A DNA stretch of 64,000 nucleotides. It comes from Phragmites australis. Its lineage: Eukaryota > Streptophyta > Magnoliopsida > Poales > Poaceae. The notes under the pieces are model-generated. The model did no database searches and had not been told where the DNA came from. It saw nothing but the letters and a program-made list of their open reading frames with translations. A program made the position numbers and the translations under genes. Where the stretch lies: NCBI RefSeq assembly GCF_958298935.1, contig NC_084921.1, positions 48,161,001 to 48,225,000 on the forward strand, read 5' to 3'. Below, in pieces: positions 36,920-49,445 of the stretch; within the stretch, counting starts at the first letter, position 1, and each line of letters begins with the position of its first letter.

Positions 36920-37690
36920 CAAAGTCACTCGATTATTCGCCAACTATTTGCATTTCAACTAGCAAGAGTGCAAGACCCTGGATGGATTATTAGTCCAAAA
37001 TATATGCAGATGCTGACACGACCCTTACCGAACAGGGTAAGCTAACCTATCTCGGCGACTAACCCATGCAGTCGGCAGATCAGGTCACGTGTGAGCGTGC
37101 AGACCAATGAGAACATCCGCGAGACGGCCATTCAAGTGATTGAGCCCTGCTAAAGCTCGACGAGATGGTTGCGCGTCACGGGCGCCTTGCCTGCGTTAAC
37201 GACGCCGAGACAGTGATCTGCAGTTCTGCACCCGTTTGACTGACCCCCCATCGCCACCTGCCCGTCTCCCGCGAGAACGGGCGAAGTCCCAGCCGGAAGC
37301 TACATGCAGGGTGCATGGAGCACTGATAATTCATTCAGGCTGATTTGCAGAGAAACATTGGCAATTCAAGCTGCTTTTTGGAAGTAAATCGGAAATCACG
37401 GAGCACAAGTTGTTGTCAGTCTCACACGAGAAGTCGTTTTGTACTTTTTTTTTTTACTGCTTCATGATGTTTCTGGCTAAAAGTTACAAGACAATCAATC
37501 ATACACAAGGGAAGGTCAACGACGCCACCCAGCTGACCCGACCCCTTCACCGCACAGGCAGGCAGGCATGCGGCCGCCACCCCTGAGTCTGAGTGCTCGC
37601 GCGAGCACCGGACCCCACCGGCCACCAACGCCGCGTTCGTTCCATTACCCTGGCTGGCTGGCTAGTGACTGGCTAGGCGGCCTACGAGGC
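36920..37690. other. Intergenic, downstream of the CCT gene
   Basis: No gene is recognised. The part next to 37690 is the 3' flank and probable 3'UTR of the minus-strand CCT gene. Confidence 0.4.
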
Positions 37691-37695
37691 CAGGT

Positions 37696-38884
37696 TCACG
37701 GACTGACGGACAGCATGTCGCCGAGGGTGGCCCACAGCTCCTCGTCGTCGTCGAAGCCGACCTGCCGCTGCGCCTCGTCGGCAGCGGTGGCGGCCCCCGG
37801 CACCCGCCACCACCACTCGCCATTGTCGCTGCCACCGTTGAATGCTGAGGCTGCGCCGTTGCTGCCAGCGCCGTCCAGCTTGTAGTGGCCGTCGTAGCAG
37901 CAGCTGCTGTTGCTGTTGTTGTTGCCGTTTGCGAGGTCGTTGTTGCCGAAGCAGTACTCGTAGCTGTTGTCGGACGCCTCGCGCTCGTCGGCCTCGGCCT
38001 CCGCCTCGCCGTTCCTCACGAACCGGCCCTTCACCCTCGGCCGGCTGTCGGCCAGCGTCTTCCTGCACGCGTACTGGCGAGACCAGCGCATGATCGAACG
38101 TTAGCTAGCACCAAAGGAAAAGGAGTGTGCGAGAGAGCGAAGCATTTGCAGGGGAGATGTGATCAGGGAGGTACAGTGATCTTCTTGTTGAAGTTCCTCT
38201 GCTGGCGTTTGACGCGGTATCTCTCGATCCGTTCCTTCCTCTCCTCGGCGCTGTACCGCCCGACCTTCTGCGTGAACAGCCCGCCTCCCTCTTGGCTGCA
38301 GCCGTCGCCCGACGGCACTGGTCGCGGTGGCGACGACCCGTTCATCCCCTGTTTCATTGTCAGCATGGCAGAGTTCAGTTTCCGATTCCCATATGCCGCT
38401 CTGAATTGTATGCCGGTCAGGGATCTTGAGATGCACGCTGCGGTACCTGGAGATCGCCAGTGCTGAAGACGCGGCGGACGGGGCACGACGAGGTGAACTC
38501 GAAGAGGTCGCCGGAGGAGGAGGAAGGGGAGGATGAGAGCAGCGGCAGGGGCAGCTGGTGCTGGGACTGGGAGGACAGCGAGAAGAAGCCATTGCTTCCG
38601 CCGCCGCCGCCGATGGAGTCAGCGAGCTGGAGGTGCAGCGGGAGGGAGTGCGAGCTGATGCTCCTCTGGATGCTGTTGTAGTACGACGAAGGGAGCGACG
38701 AGGAGTAGACCGACGGTGGCGACGAGAACGCGCCAACATTGCCGTCGAGGTACCCGCCGCCGGTGCCGCGGAGGATCTGGACCGGGACGGTAACGGTCAA
38801 GGCGGCGGAGAAGCTCGCCGCGTGGTGCATGAGGGCGTCGCCGTAGGAGGCGGACGCCGACGAGGGAGAGGAGTGAGGGAACAT
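37696..38884 (-). CDS. CCT-motif family protein
   Basis: Three exons on the minus strand: 38884-38447, 38348-38175 and 38073-37696. All junctions are GT-AG, all introns are phase 0, and the total is 329 aa. The CCT motif at about 182-224 is complete and split by intron 2: ERIERYRVKRQQRNFNKKIT, then YACRKTLADSRPRVKGRFVR. CCT domains bind NF-Y partners and DNA, and many family members regulate flowering time or metabolism. The absence of B-box and response-regulator domains puts it in the CMF-type group. RRVFSTGDLQ before the first junction and SAEERKERI before the CCT are family-typical. The exon 1 product is Ser- and Gly-rich; exon 3 ends acidic (DDDEELWATLGDML). The ATG at 38884 was preferred over one at 39049 because a TATA box lies between them. 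Confidence 0.92.
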
Positions 38885-38961
38885 GGCTTTTGGACGTGAA
38901 AAAAAGCCTTGGGACTTTGCGCGAACTGTGGTTTGGGGGAAGTTTGAGTTGAGGGGTGTGG

Positions 38962-38973
38962 TATATATATAAG
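38962..38973 (-). promoter_or_regulatory. TATA box of the CCT gene
   Basis: On the minus strand CTTATATATATA lies about 78 bp upstream of the chosen start codon. This fits a transcription start near 38935 with a leader of about 50 nt. Confidence 0.65.
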
Positions 38974-39126
38974 AGGGAACAAGGCTTGGCGCGTATTCGG
39001 CTGCTAGTGCAGGGTGCTGTGCACTGAAAGGTGTGGGGTGTCCCTTCAAAATCTTATCAGATTCTATGGGAACGGGGTAAGACTAATCTTAACAGTTTCT
39101 CTTTAGGTATCATATTTCTGTGGTGA

Positions 39127-39481
39127 AGTACAAGTTTGATCTGAACACATTCCCAGGGACAATACTATTAGATCATCTCCAATCATATTCTCTTCATTTC
39201 GTTCCCTTCTCAATTCTCTTTCCTGTTCTCATTCCCTTCAGCGCTCCAACGGTTTCTTTTCACGGTTCCCATTACAACGGGATTCCTATGCTCATTCACT
39301 CCAGGACGGGATTCTCTCTCATTTTCCTTCGCGATTCCCTTCGAAGTGAAGCTGTTGAAAATGAGAGAATAAAGGGAATAGGAACGAGGAAGAGAATCGA
39401 AAAGGAAATGAAATGAAGAGAATATGTTTGGATGGTCTAATAGTATTGTCCCTGGGAATGTGTTCGGATCAAACTTGTACT
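39127..39481. mobile_element. Foldback MITE upstream of the CCT gene
   Basis: The left arm, from AGTACAAGTTTGATCTGAAC, and the right arm, ending GTTCGGATCAAACTTGTACT, are near-perfect inverted complements for about 45 bp and remain recognisably paired for about 110 bp. The 355-bp element could fold into one long hairpin. It sits about 150 bp beyond the TATA box of the CCT gene. No clear target duplication was found. Confidence 0.75.
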
Positions 39482-39636
39482 GAGAGCTCTCTATATCTAC
39501 AAAATAAAAGCTATTAACTAGTTTTTATCTTCATATCTACTCACTTTTCTCTCTCTATATATATATATAAGCTAGCAGCTACCATAACCATTGGAGCTGC
39601 TTTGATCGATGGGGAAAAGATGTGAAACAATGCATA

Positions 39637-40044
39637 TAGGGTGTGTTTGATTCTTGGACTAGTTTTTATAGAGCTACATCGTATAAACAAGTCGAATAGA
39701 GTTATATTTATTGAAAGGAAGAATATTTGATTGGTTATATGTCTGGACAGACTAAACTGTAAGAGTTGATATTATGATTATTTATCTGTATAAAGATGAT
39801 TTTGTAACATTGATAAATAGATATGTCTGTATAAGCGAATGCGGGGTATGTATCCATCAAACCAGGCTACGAAGTGAAAGTCGAATAGTCGAATTAAACT
39901 TTACTTGAATCAGGATAAGATCGTATATTTACACTCACCGAATAAAATTGTAACAGAAGATGCAGATAAACAAATAAGTTTTTTTTTCAGAATTCTATAC
40001 ATTCATTGAAGCAGAATGATGAGATTGGAAACAAACACACCCTA
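39637..40044. mobile_element. Possible MITE (TAGGGTGTGTTTG termini)
   Basis: TAGGGTGTGTTTGATTC at the left is matched in inverted form by GAAACAAACACACCCTA at the right. The AT-rich body has no coding frame. A second inner end (CCATCAAACC near 39860) suggests a composite or nested structure. Confidence 0.45.
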
Positions 40045-42556
40045 CCGTGTATGTATAAACTCCCATGCAACCATGTGCTTTAAGCACTCCAATGTATGCA
40101 TGATCCATCATCGAGCGCTTTGAGCCATCTGATCCCTTGGTTGTACGACATAGTACTAGAACATGAAAGGTTGTACTTATAGCACTGCTCTTGAAAGACA
40201 CATGGTAACATTTCTAAATTCGTAGTAACTGATGTCAAAGATGTAGAGCCGCCCATGTAGAATCCACTGGGTAAGATGAGGGGATGTTTGGTAAGTCACA
40301 GTTTGCCGCGACAGTATTTCCGGTGGTCAAACTTTGTAACTTTACGTTCTTACTCTGATGTTATCAGAGTTAATTCTATTCGAGAAGTTCATATATCATT
40401 TACCCATTTGACCATTATAAGATTGTCTCGAGTCTAGGCTGAAAAGCATCAAACGCAGTCTTTTACTGCTGAATTATGAGGGATAGGCAATGCTAGTTCC
40501 TAGACAAGTTGTTTTTTTTATTTTATATATGTATTTAAGGTGCTAGTTTCTAGACAAGTTAGTGGAATATTTGGAAGAAGAGGGATGCGAGGATCTTTCA
40601 AAATACAACCTCATTGGCGTTGGTTGTGGCCTTTAAAATTAAAGAAGATTACAGTCAATATCATATAGCAGTAGATCGAGCTTAGCTTGTTTTATGTCTT
40701 TGGCGTTGTTTCCCCCCTTCTAGTCGTTTCTTTTTGTCATTCTGCGGCGTGGTTGATCTTGTATCTCTATCTTCCTTTTCTTTCATTAAACTCTTGATTT
40801 TCTTCTTAGACTAATAAAATCAGCAGACATCATGCCGTCTTTTCAAAAAAAAAGAAGTTGCTATTGGAAACCAGATGCTTTTCCTTCAAAACAAAAGAGG
40901 GACATATTCTAGCTCCTTTAATCAAAGGGTCATTCTGACGTTAACAATTAGAAGAATGAATAAGGTGTCACAGCTAGCGAATATGCTCCACCTAAGTATA
41001 CGTCGTTTAACAAACACAAGGAGCTTGATGACAGTATCCCTTTCTGTATAAAATGGGATCAATAAGGTGCTGAACCTCGGCTTACTGAAAGATATTTTTG
41101 CATGTGTGGACCGTCTGAAAGTAAGTTCACGACAATTTTGTTTTCACTGCAGTTAATATGAATAAGAGGAATGAGACGATAACAAGTCAACAACCTTCCA
41201 ATGAACTTACGGAGAATAAGAAGTCCTTACCTAATTATACAGCACCACTTGACAACTTTGACAGCACATGTCAAACAACGATCTGTTATAACTATTGACT
41301 TGCACAGACAACAATCCACTCGTCCCAGTACCTGTGTTGAGTTCACTTACAGATATAGCCAATTCAATCCACTCACTGTGAAAACAGAAGCCCAAACTCG
41401 AAATGCAGCATGAAACGATCAAACGAAAGGTGTAGAATACTTACTGTAGATAGCCAAAGATATGAAGTTTGCCAGCAGAGAACTCTGACCCTCAATTTAG
41501 ATTTGGCTGAGCTCAACTCGGAAGCTGCTAGAGCTTTGCCAAGCAAACATTATCTTCATTCAGTATAGTAAGATCCCAGTATTACTGCAGAACAAAGGTC
41601 CATGTAGCCCCCCATAAAAGGTAGTGGTAGTGCTGGTGTTAGACAAACAAGGGATGCTTTCCTGAAACATTCCAAGACAGTTTGTTACGAAAGATATACG
41701 CCATTGTCAAAGATCTCATAGGGCTCAATGTTGCACAGTTTGCATCGGACCAGAAAAAAAAAGGAGATACCTCACCACTTACTTCTTGAAGAAGAAGAAA
41801 ACACTGAACAGGCCTGTTAAGACAACAGAAAATACCTAGATTGTTTCCTCATGAAGCAAACCGTGCATTGGGCTGGAAGCCTGCAAAGGTATGATGGACA
41901 TAGAATCGGTCTTCTGTATATTTTTTTCCCATTTTCACAGGAAGCTGTCACTCTATGTACTTGCACGCGTAGAGTAGTACTTTTTTTTAACTGGTTTGGC
42001 TTAATTGCATCCCCCCCCCCCATCTCTTGATACATTCATAAAATTACTGCTAATGATCTCTCTGCACCATAACCTCTCAATATGGCTCCAACCCTATCTA
42101 AATGGAAGGAAGATTTTTTTTTTATAGAAGCTCACTTACAATCTCACAGAATGCGTGTGCCTTTTAGCACCTCCTTTCTTGCTTGGATGTACTCCCTTGT
42201 ATAGAGCCTACTTCCTTTGTACATCCTCCTCTATTTTTCTCTATTTTTTTCTGTCACCTGCTTTCGGTGCTGTGATGTTTAAAGATGTTTTTTTTCTTTC
42301 TTTTCTTTGGCCTTGCTCTTTTATATTTTAATAAAATCTACTGCGGCAGGGTTTCCCCTACTGTTTCCCTAAAAAAACATAACATCTCATTTTACTCCCA
42401 GTTTTTCTATCATTCAATGGATTTACTAAAAATCCAAAATTATTTACATGTCTGGATATGACTTAAAATGCATGTTCTAAAAAATAGGTCCTGCTATAGA
42501 AAGGCTTAAGCCGCTGAGCACATTATCCATTAAGATTGGACATTTGAGATGTTTTT
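40045..42556. other. Non-genic DNA with LINE-tail-like segments
   Basis: No gene seen. Segments ending near 40855 (AATAAAATCAGCAGAC... then an A-run) and near 42375 (AATAAAATCTACTGCGGCAG... then an A-run) look like 3' ends of truncated LINEs, but no protein domain or flanking duplication was found. Confidence 0.35.
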
Positions 42557-43365
42557 TGTCGGTGTATAGAACAGGGTTCCCTGTTCTGAGAGTCACACCG
42601 GTCAATATTTAGTTGGTAGACGATTCTTTCCCGGACCAGGGTCTCGCTGCGCGACCAGTCTGCATCTTCGCGACCAGGATCCTTACCATATAAGGGATTC
42701 TCGTAACCAACTTTTGATGATCGCGGGACAGGTACTCATGAAACTAGTCTATTCTTATTAAATGCATTTCACTCAAGTGTTTTCCTTTCATAGGTACTCC
42801 TTCCCAACGAATAGGCCATGGCCTGCGCAGTGGTGCCATGCCTCGTCCCATAGCATTAAATGTTACGGGATGGGCTCGCAAGCATGTCAGACTGCTTCAC
42901 ATGTGCGCGTGCGAGACTGATAATGAGACGGAACGTACCGGCTAATCGAGGTGGTGTAGGCGTGGAGGTGTCCAGCGGATGGGATGGGATGGGATCGGCT
43001 GCTTTATCATAACAAAAAGGGACACGTACACCGTCCAACCAAGGGGTGGGAGGTTAGATAAGGTATGGGTCAGTAGAAAAAGGCTAACTTATAAGTTCTT
43101 CTTCTCTCTAATATATAAAGAGAGGACCCGATTTATAGGGGGACGAAGAACAATAAGTCTGAGAGATTGATTTGTAACCAGTTAAAAAACACCCATAACC
43201 AAATACACAGGACGTAAGGTTGTTATAATTCGGAAGTTCTGAACCTGGATAACTCATGTATTCTTGAGTTCACCACACACACAAACACATGCACACTGCA
43301 AGCATTCTTCAAGTGCCCATCGACTGGTACACCCCAGAATCATTGTCAGGAACAAACCCTCGACA
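42557..43365 (+). repeat. Left LTR of the Gypsy element
   Basis: 809 bp, starting TGTCGG and ending CTCGACA. It contains the TATA-like CTAATATATAAAGAGAGGA near 43108 and aligns throughout with 53426-54297. Confidence 0.85.
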
Positions 43366-43435
43366 GTTGGCGCATCAGATAGGAGGCACATGTTTCTGCA
43401 TTTCGGTAAGTGTTGAAGATTAGATTAGACTACCC

Positions 43436-43750
43436 ATGGCTAGACCCACGGAAACTGCTAAGTCAGGTTCCGAGGACCTTGGTCACTACGAGTTACTCGT
43501 CATGGGATACGACCCATATGAGCCCAGTGGGCTCCAGGAATGGAGCACTGAATCTGAGTCTGAGGGCTCCGAGGCTCAACGGGAAGGTTGCATGACCGTT
43601 CATGCAATGAGGAGCCAACCCTCTGACCTGCGAGATTCCCTGGTCCAACATGATCTCTACAGCGTGATCCAAAGTCATCAGCCAGGCAAAATCTCCAAAC
43701 AGGTAAGAGGGTACCCTGAAAATAATCGGACGTGTGGCCTTTTTAGGTAG
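43436..43750 (+). pseudogene. Gag start fragment
   Basis: A 104-codon frame begins 70 bp after the left LTR (MARPTETAKSGSEDLGHYEL) and is acidic and polar, as expected for the start of a Gypsy gag. It breaks off at about 43750; no capsid or zinc-knuckle region follows, so it is a deletion remnant. Confidence 0.5.
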
Positions 43751-43779
43751 GATCATCTCGAGGACAGGAAAAACGGTCT

Positions 43780-45180
43780 TTCGCTCTTCAAGTTTCTAAT
43801 AGAAAGAAGGATCACTTTCGGCGGATACCAGGAATAGGGGCAGCCTTCCAGGATCTCAACAGGTGATCCTTTTTCTCCTCCTATATTGACCACTTCTCGA
43901 CAAAATGAGGAGTCGTTGCCCTATTTACAGCTACCCCCATAGGTCGCGGGAGCGGTACTGGTCGTCGAGCTGTGAGGGATTTCTACGACCAGAGACAAAC
44001 AGGCACAAGACCACACATATCGATAGGTCGTGCATGTTGAATGGACTGTGAGCTAGAGCGATCTCGACCCCACACGCTAGTGACACCTTCAGGTACACAT
44101 CTTAATTAAATTTTTATGTCACTAAACAATGTTGCGGAGTATGAGAGTCTCTCATCTAGAATACAAGCAGCATCCGCACGGGGGGTAAAATGCCCACTAG
44201 CAATGAGGGACTCGTTACTAACCGTAATCCGGGTACGGAGGGTTTCCTGTGCTTGAACCAGACGATGGCGACATACCACTCTGAAGTGAGAAAGCTAGAA
44301 CAACGCTCCTTCAACTTTGAAGTCTAGCACATCCCTCGCAAGAACAACTTCCTAGTTGATGAGCTGATTTGTCTAGCCTCTTCTTGCGCACCTGTCCCGA
44401 TCAGAGTCTTTGAAAAAAGATTCACATGACCACCTACCGTGGTCTTAGGCCAACGTGGAAGGGATGCTCTGCTTAGAAACAAAGAACCAGAGGCAACAGC
44501 TTTGGAGGCATCACCTCCTTCGATGTCATCGATCTCGGTGGCCATCATGTGGTCGTCCTGCTCAATTCGGGTACGACCTGGATGGATCAGATCTTGGACT
44601 ACCTTTAGAATCAAGCAGGCCCTAACGATGATGGGTCAGTAGAAAGGGTCGCGTGGTAGGACCACAAATACTCATGTGTAGAGGGACGCCTCTACCGCCA
44701 AAGGAGGAACGACCTTTTACTGAAATACATCACTCAGGAAAGAGGGAGCACAGCATTCCCTGACATCCTCGGAGGCATATGTGGTAGCCACGCTTCATAC
44801 CACACTTTGGTTAGTAAAGCGTTTCGATAAGAATTCTATTGATCTACGACCCTCTAGGACGCTTATGAGCCAATGAAACAGTACGGGTCATATCAAAATC
44901 ATGGCCGATATGCCAAACTACCAGCCCAAGCACAGCAAATCGTACCATTCTCTTGTCCTTTCACTGTCCAGGGGCTCGTTATCATAGGATCATCCCCTAA
45001 AAGCCCCAAACGATTTTGAATTCCTATTCGTGGCAATCGACAAATTCACCAAGTGGATAAAGGCCGGGCCCGTTAGGAAGATCAGCGCCACAACAATGAT
45101 TAAGTTCATACAAGAGCTGGTACTGCAGTTTGGCAGTCCAAATCGCATAATTACGGACAATGGGACTCAAGTTGCCAGTC
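43780..45180 (+). pseudogene. Gypsy pol remnant (RNase H, integrase)
   Basis: In shifting frames, the end of the reverse transcriptase region (GAAFQDLNR) is followed by an RNase H block (SLNNVAEYES near 44120, then KNNFLVDELICLASS) and an integrase core near 45010-45170 (FLFVAIDKFTKWIKA, then FGSPNRIITDNGTQ). The protease and most of the reverse transcriptase are absent. Stops and frameshifts are frequent. Confidence 0.75.
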
Positions 45181-45799
45181 GAAGAACGCATGTCGCCTCG
45201 TACGACTAGGAAGTGTGGTGAGAGGACAATTCAAACCCGAGTGAAGAGTCCCACGAATATGCTCAAAATTCGAACAACCCGATGCCAACAGAGCCTTAGA
45301 CACTACCACGACCATAGGGTGTGGAAGTAGACAATGGTCGTAGGCAAGCGCGATCTGAAATGAGTCCAAGAATAGGGCAGGTCGTGACAGGCTCTTTCCC
45401 AAGGGGGAGGGGTCCTACAAAGTGTTCTGCTTTTCTTTACTTGACACGGTCGACATGGCCAGAGGCTAACCACAAATTACTCAAACTCGTGGAACACGGT
45501 TTCTATGTGTAAGGCTACTCGAAGACGAGCCTGTTTTTCTATTTTGCAGGATCTTCCAGATGAGGGTGGAACATGGCTTGTAAGTTTTTTCAAATTCAAA
45601 AACATACTCTATTTTGTAGGATGACCTGAATATAAACGGTCTCACCAAATGGTAAGTTTTTCAATTCATAGGTTTGACCTCCTGGTCGGCAATTTTCTGA
45701 CCAACCAGACGGTCGGGGTCTAGAGCTTTTAGGATATGTAGTTTATTTTTGTGCAGCGTGCATGTTTTTTCCTACCCGATCAATCATATTATTAGGGTG

Positions 45800-46190
45800 G
45801 GGGTCAAAATTACTACTCGTACAATGTCGAAGGTATGGGCATTCGAGGGATGATGATCACGAGGCCATGAGTCATAAATCAGGTCGAGCCTTGGTCGCCC
45901 CCGATAGGCTCTTCATGCTAAGGGCCATCCTAAGCACCAGGAACCTTGCTGGCAAGCACCCCGAACCTACTCGCGCAGTGTCGAATGTATGGGCGTCCGA
46001 GGGATGACAACCACGAGGCCACGAGTCCTAAATCGGGTTGATTGTTGGTCGCCCTCGATAGGCTTGTTGTGCTAAGGGCCATCCTAAGCATCGGGAACCT
46101 TACTAGCAGGCACCTCGAACCTAATGGTGTGGGAGTCAAAATTACTACTTGCAAAGTGTCGAAGGTATGAGCGTCCGAGGATAACGACCA
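45800..46190. repeat. ~150-180-bp tandem repeat inside the Gypsy element
   Basis: Units start near GTCGAAGGTATGGGC at 45826, 45978 and 46157. Each continues with CGAGGGATGA, CACGAGGCCA, CTAAATC(A/G)GG and GGTCGCCC. The third unit stops at 46192 and resumes after the hAT insertion at about 49336-49445, so three copies existed before that insertion. Confidence 0.75.
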
Positions 46191-46192
46191 CC

Positions 46193-49100
46193 TATGTTAC
46201 ATAGTACAGGGATACGAATATGGGGATACGACATTTTCCAAAAGTAGCAATACGGGGATACGGTAATCCCCAAATACAATATTACAACCATAGTCGAATA
46301 TTGTGCATTACATAATAATATCAATATATCATAGAAATATAGGATAAAGAAACATGCTAAGCTCATCAAGAAGTGATAAGAACTCAATCTTCCCCTCCTA
46401 ATATCTTCTCCTCAAATTCTGGCTCATCAAGTGTCAGATCGGCACCTTCTAAAAAGCCAACACCAACAAAGCTCTTGGTGCCATCTCCCCCGACATCCTA
46501 TATTCGGCTTGGCCCACTTTGATAATTATTGGATTTCCTTGAAAGAAGACGCAAGTTGTTATGCACAAACACCAAATCCTCGGCTCGCTCAGGAGTGAGC
46601 TTATTCCTCTTCATGCTATGTATAAAAGCATATGTGCTCCAATTCCTCTCACAGCAAGAGGAAGATGCTGGCTGCCCAAGTAGCTTCAAGGCTAAATCTT
46701 TCAACTCTAGGGTGTGAACTCCATAAGTGCCCCACCATTGCTTTGTCTCAAACTGGGCTCTATTCTCAACTGAGTCAGGGTCATCAAAGGCACCCAAAAA
46801 TAGAGAGAAATCAGCAAATTGTGTCTTGATTTTTCTTAAGTCATCTGGATCCGGAAAGAACTTTCTAAAACATTTGTTCCTCTCAGTATTAATTTCAACA
46901 TCATTATTTGGGCTGACACGACTAGAGACTTCATTAAGCCAAGCTGGACTATAGTATCTATCATCACCATAATAACAAAAAGAATCATCAAGATTGTGCA
47001 ATTCAAAACATTTAAATGACAATGTAAGGTTGATATTTTTTTTACCTTGGATTTAGCGAGTGTGCCAAACACTGGAGAGGAGTATTACTCTTGCCCCCAC
47101 CTAGATAGTAAAATGCTTTGAACAACATCAAAAAAGACACTTGTACCACCGTCCACAATTCCCTCCTTCCGATAGATACAAGCTCTTACCTAAGATATAT
47201 AATAAAATCAGCAAGCATAGAACAACAAAATCAGCAAGCATAGACAACAAAATGTTAAAATCAGCACATCACCTTCTCTATCATGGAGTCCCACATCTCT
47301 TAGACCAAATGGAGACATGACTTGTCCATGTCAGCTGCCCGTAGCATTGAATAAATGGGATCGATGAAATCAACAATGTATTTAACTTGATCCCACCATA
47401 TATCATTGAGAATCTTTTCCTTCACCGCTTGAGCTTTGGTTGGATCGTCCTCCCTATAAGCCATCCACTTGTCACCAACAACCATGAGCACCAATGCTTC
47501 CTTGATAAGAAAGAACCTCTTCAACATGACAATGACACTAGCAAATCTTGTTTTTGCAACTACAAGAAACTTGAGTTTGGTAAACTCATTGAACATGGAC
47601 AACCTCATGCCATGATTCATGATGTAATTCTTGATATAGGAGGCATCTTCTGAGATGTGCTTGATCCAAACAAGTTCTTTATTGTTGCCTTCATTGTCCT
47701 TTGGAGCACAAATATTCTTCAATGCAAGGTTGAGGGTGTGCACAACGCAAGGAGTCCAAAAGATGTTCTTGTATTTTGATTCAATCATCAATCCGGCGGC
47801 TTTGCAATTTGCCGCATTGTTAGTGATCACTTGGACCACATTCTTTGATCCAACTTCCTCTATCACCTCCTTCAACCTATCGAAGATATATTCCTTGCTT
47901 TTCACCTATCAAGAGTTCTAAGACAAGAAGACCATAAAGTACCAAAAAAAGACCAAAAAGACAAGCTCAAATTGATTTTTTACCTCTCCTTCGGAGTCAA
48001 TTGATTTTAGGAAAATTGGAGCACCCTTTGTCACAGCTATAAAAATTAAAATTGGGCACCTTTGTGGATCAATCCACCCATTAGCTGCAATAGTCACTCC
48101 TTTGAAGGGTCATGTGGATTTGATAGGTTGAAGCATCCTCTCAACATGTGCCTTCTCTTTTTGGAGAAGAGTTGTCCTCAATGCATTATATCTCGGGGGC
48201 ACATAACCACCCATTTTGTTCTTTGCAACAAAATTGTAAGATGCCCGATAATTGGGGTTCCTTGCCACATTGAAGGGAAGCCCTGCAAAATAAAGTACTA
48301 GCATGCTTCAAACGAAATGAGAAATGCAAAATACAAGTACAACATAATTAATTGCAATTCTGCAAACCTGCAGTGTAGAACAATCTTGCAATATGACCAT
48401 CGACAATGCGTCGGGTTTCAGCGTTAAAACTTTCTGAAATCTCTGATTGCTTCTCTTTTATTTTCTTTGATAATGGTGGCAAGCCTGAATCTTCAAAAGA
48501 GGGTAAGCGAAGTAGCTTATTCCTAGGGGCACTATTTGTTGCAACCTCTGTAGCTTCACGGTCTTCCTTGCGAAGTTGCTCAAGGATAGGGTATGAAATC
48601 TTCTCACAAATTGCAACACCCGTATTTCTCACCTTTAGAAGATGAGACCTCACTCTTGAATAGCTACCCGGATAATCTTTTTCATAAAAATGACACCTAA
48701 ATCTCACATTGCCTCCACGGCCGGGTGTCACAAATCTGGTAACATGAGCCCACAATGGATATTTGGGGTTTCTATACTCAGTTTCTTCATTTTTTGTTTC
48801 ATGACTACCAACAGAGGATCGTGTTCCTGTTCCACTTCCACTTCCACTTGATGCCACTGCGATCCCTCAGCTCCTAGTCCTAGTAGAGGAAGATGGAAGG
48901 GAGGGGCGATGCGCCTTACCTGCTCTGTCCTGGCCTCCTGGGGAGAGGAGCGGCGCGCCTTACCTGCCTGCACCAAGGGGCGGCGGCGGCGCGGGGCGAA
49001 CAGCTCACGGCCACGGACCGCCGCAGGCGGCGACGCGCCTGCTCTGTGCGCGTGTGCGGCGGCGGCGGAGAGGAGGGGCTACGGCACGCGTGTGCGGTGA

Positions 49101-49335
49101 CGGCGGAGAGGAGGAGGGGCGGCGCGCCTGTGCGACGGCGGTGGCGAGGAGAGGCGGCGGAGAGGAGAGGCGGCTCCACTTTGCTTCCAGTGACCAGGGG
49201 CAAGTGCTCCTCTCAAAACCCTCACACATGGGGGCCAGGTCGTATCCTTGTGTATCCCCTGCGTATCCTTGCGTATCCCTGTCCCATACAAGTCCTGGAC
49301 GGGGATACGGCACCTCTGCGGAGTATCCGTGGAGG
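46193..49335 (-). mobile_element. hAT transposon nested in the Gypsy repeat
   Basis: About 3.1 kb of sequence splits a tandem-repeat unit of the host retrotransposon (flanks ...AACGACCAC and GAGGCCATGAG...). CAGGGATACG at 46207-46216 and its complement CGTATCCCTG at 49272-49281 are likely terminal or subterminal inverted repeats, with extra GGATACG copies beside both. It encodes a hAT transposase on the minus strand. A clean 8-bp duplication could not be found, so the exact ends are uncertain by up to about 50 bp. Confidence 0.75.
46498..48857 (-). pseudogene. hAT transposase, lightly damaged
   Basis: Domains in order on minus. A BED zinc finger lies in exon 48857 to about 48375 (YPLWAHVTRFVTPGRGGNVR). 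DUF659 spans 48320-48020 and 47905-47300 (GYVPPRYNALRTTLLQ, GVTIAANGWIDPQRCP, then VVHTLNLALKNI). The hATC dimerisation domain lies at 47022-46498 (ALKLLGQPASSSCCERNWST). Short introns are visible: a donor in ...YTAG|GTTTGC with its acceptor TTTTGCAG, and one from about 48000 to 47906. Apparent lesions are a TGA at 48110-48112 where Trp is expected, a TAA at 47300-47302 where Tyr is expected, and a one-base gain in a G run near 47090. Otherwise the frame is continuous, so inactivation may be fairly recent. Confidence 0.8.
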
Positions 49336-49445
49336 CCATGAGTCCTAAATCGGGTTGAGCGCTGATCGCCCCCGATAGGCTCGTCGTGCTAAGGGTCATC
49401 TTAAGCGCCAGGAACCTTGCTAGCAAGCACCCCGAACCTACTCAT

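Noticed and set aside
37568..39049. Alternative-frame ORFs and an upstream ATG at 39049 over the CCT gene
   Set aside because: The CCT frame splices cleanly, and the TATA box at 38962-38973 lies downstream of that ATG, so the 39049 start would not be transcribed.
48893..49426. GC-rich ORFs (up to 151 codons) at the 5' end of the hAT element
   Set aside because: They lie in the GGCGGCG-rich leader, overlap on both strands and cross the element boundary.
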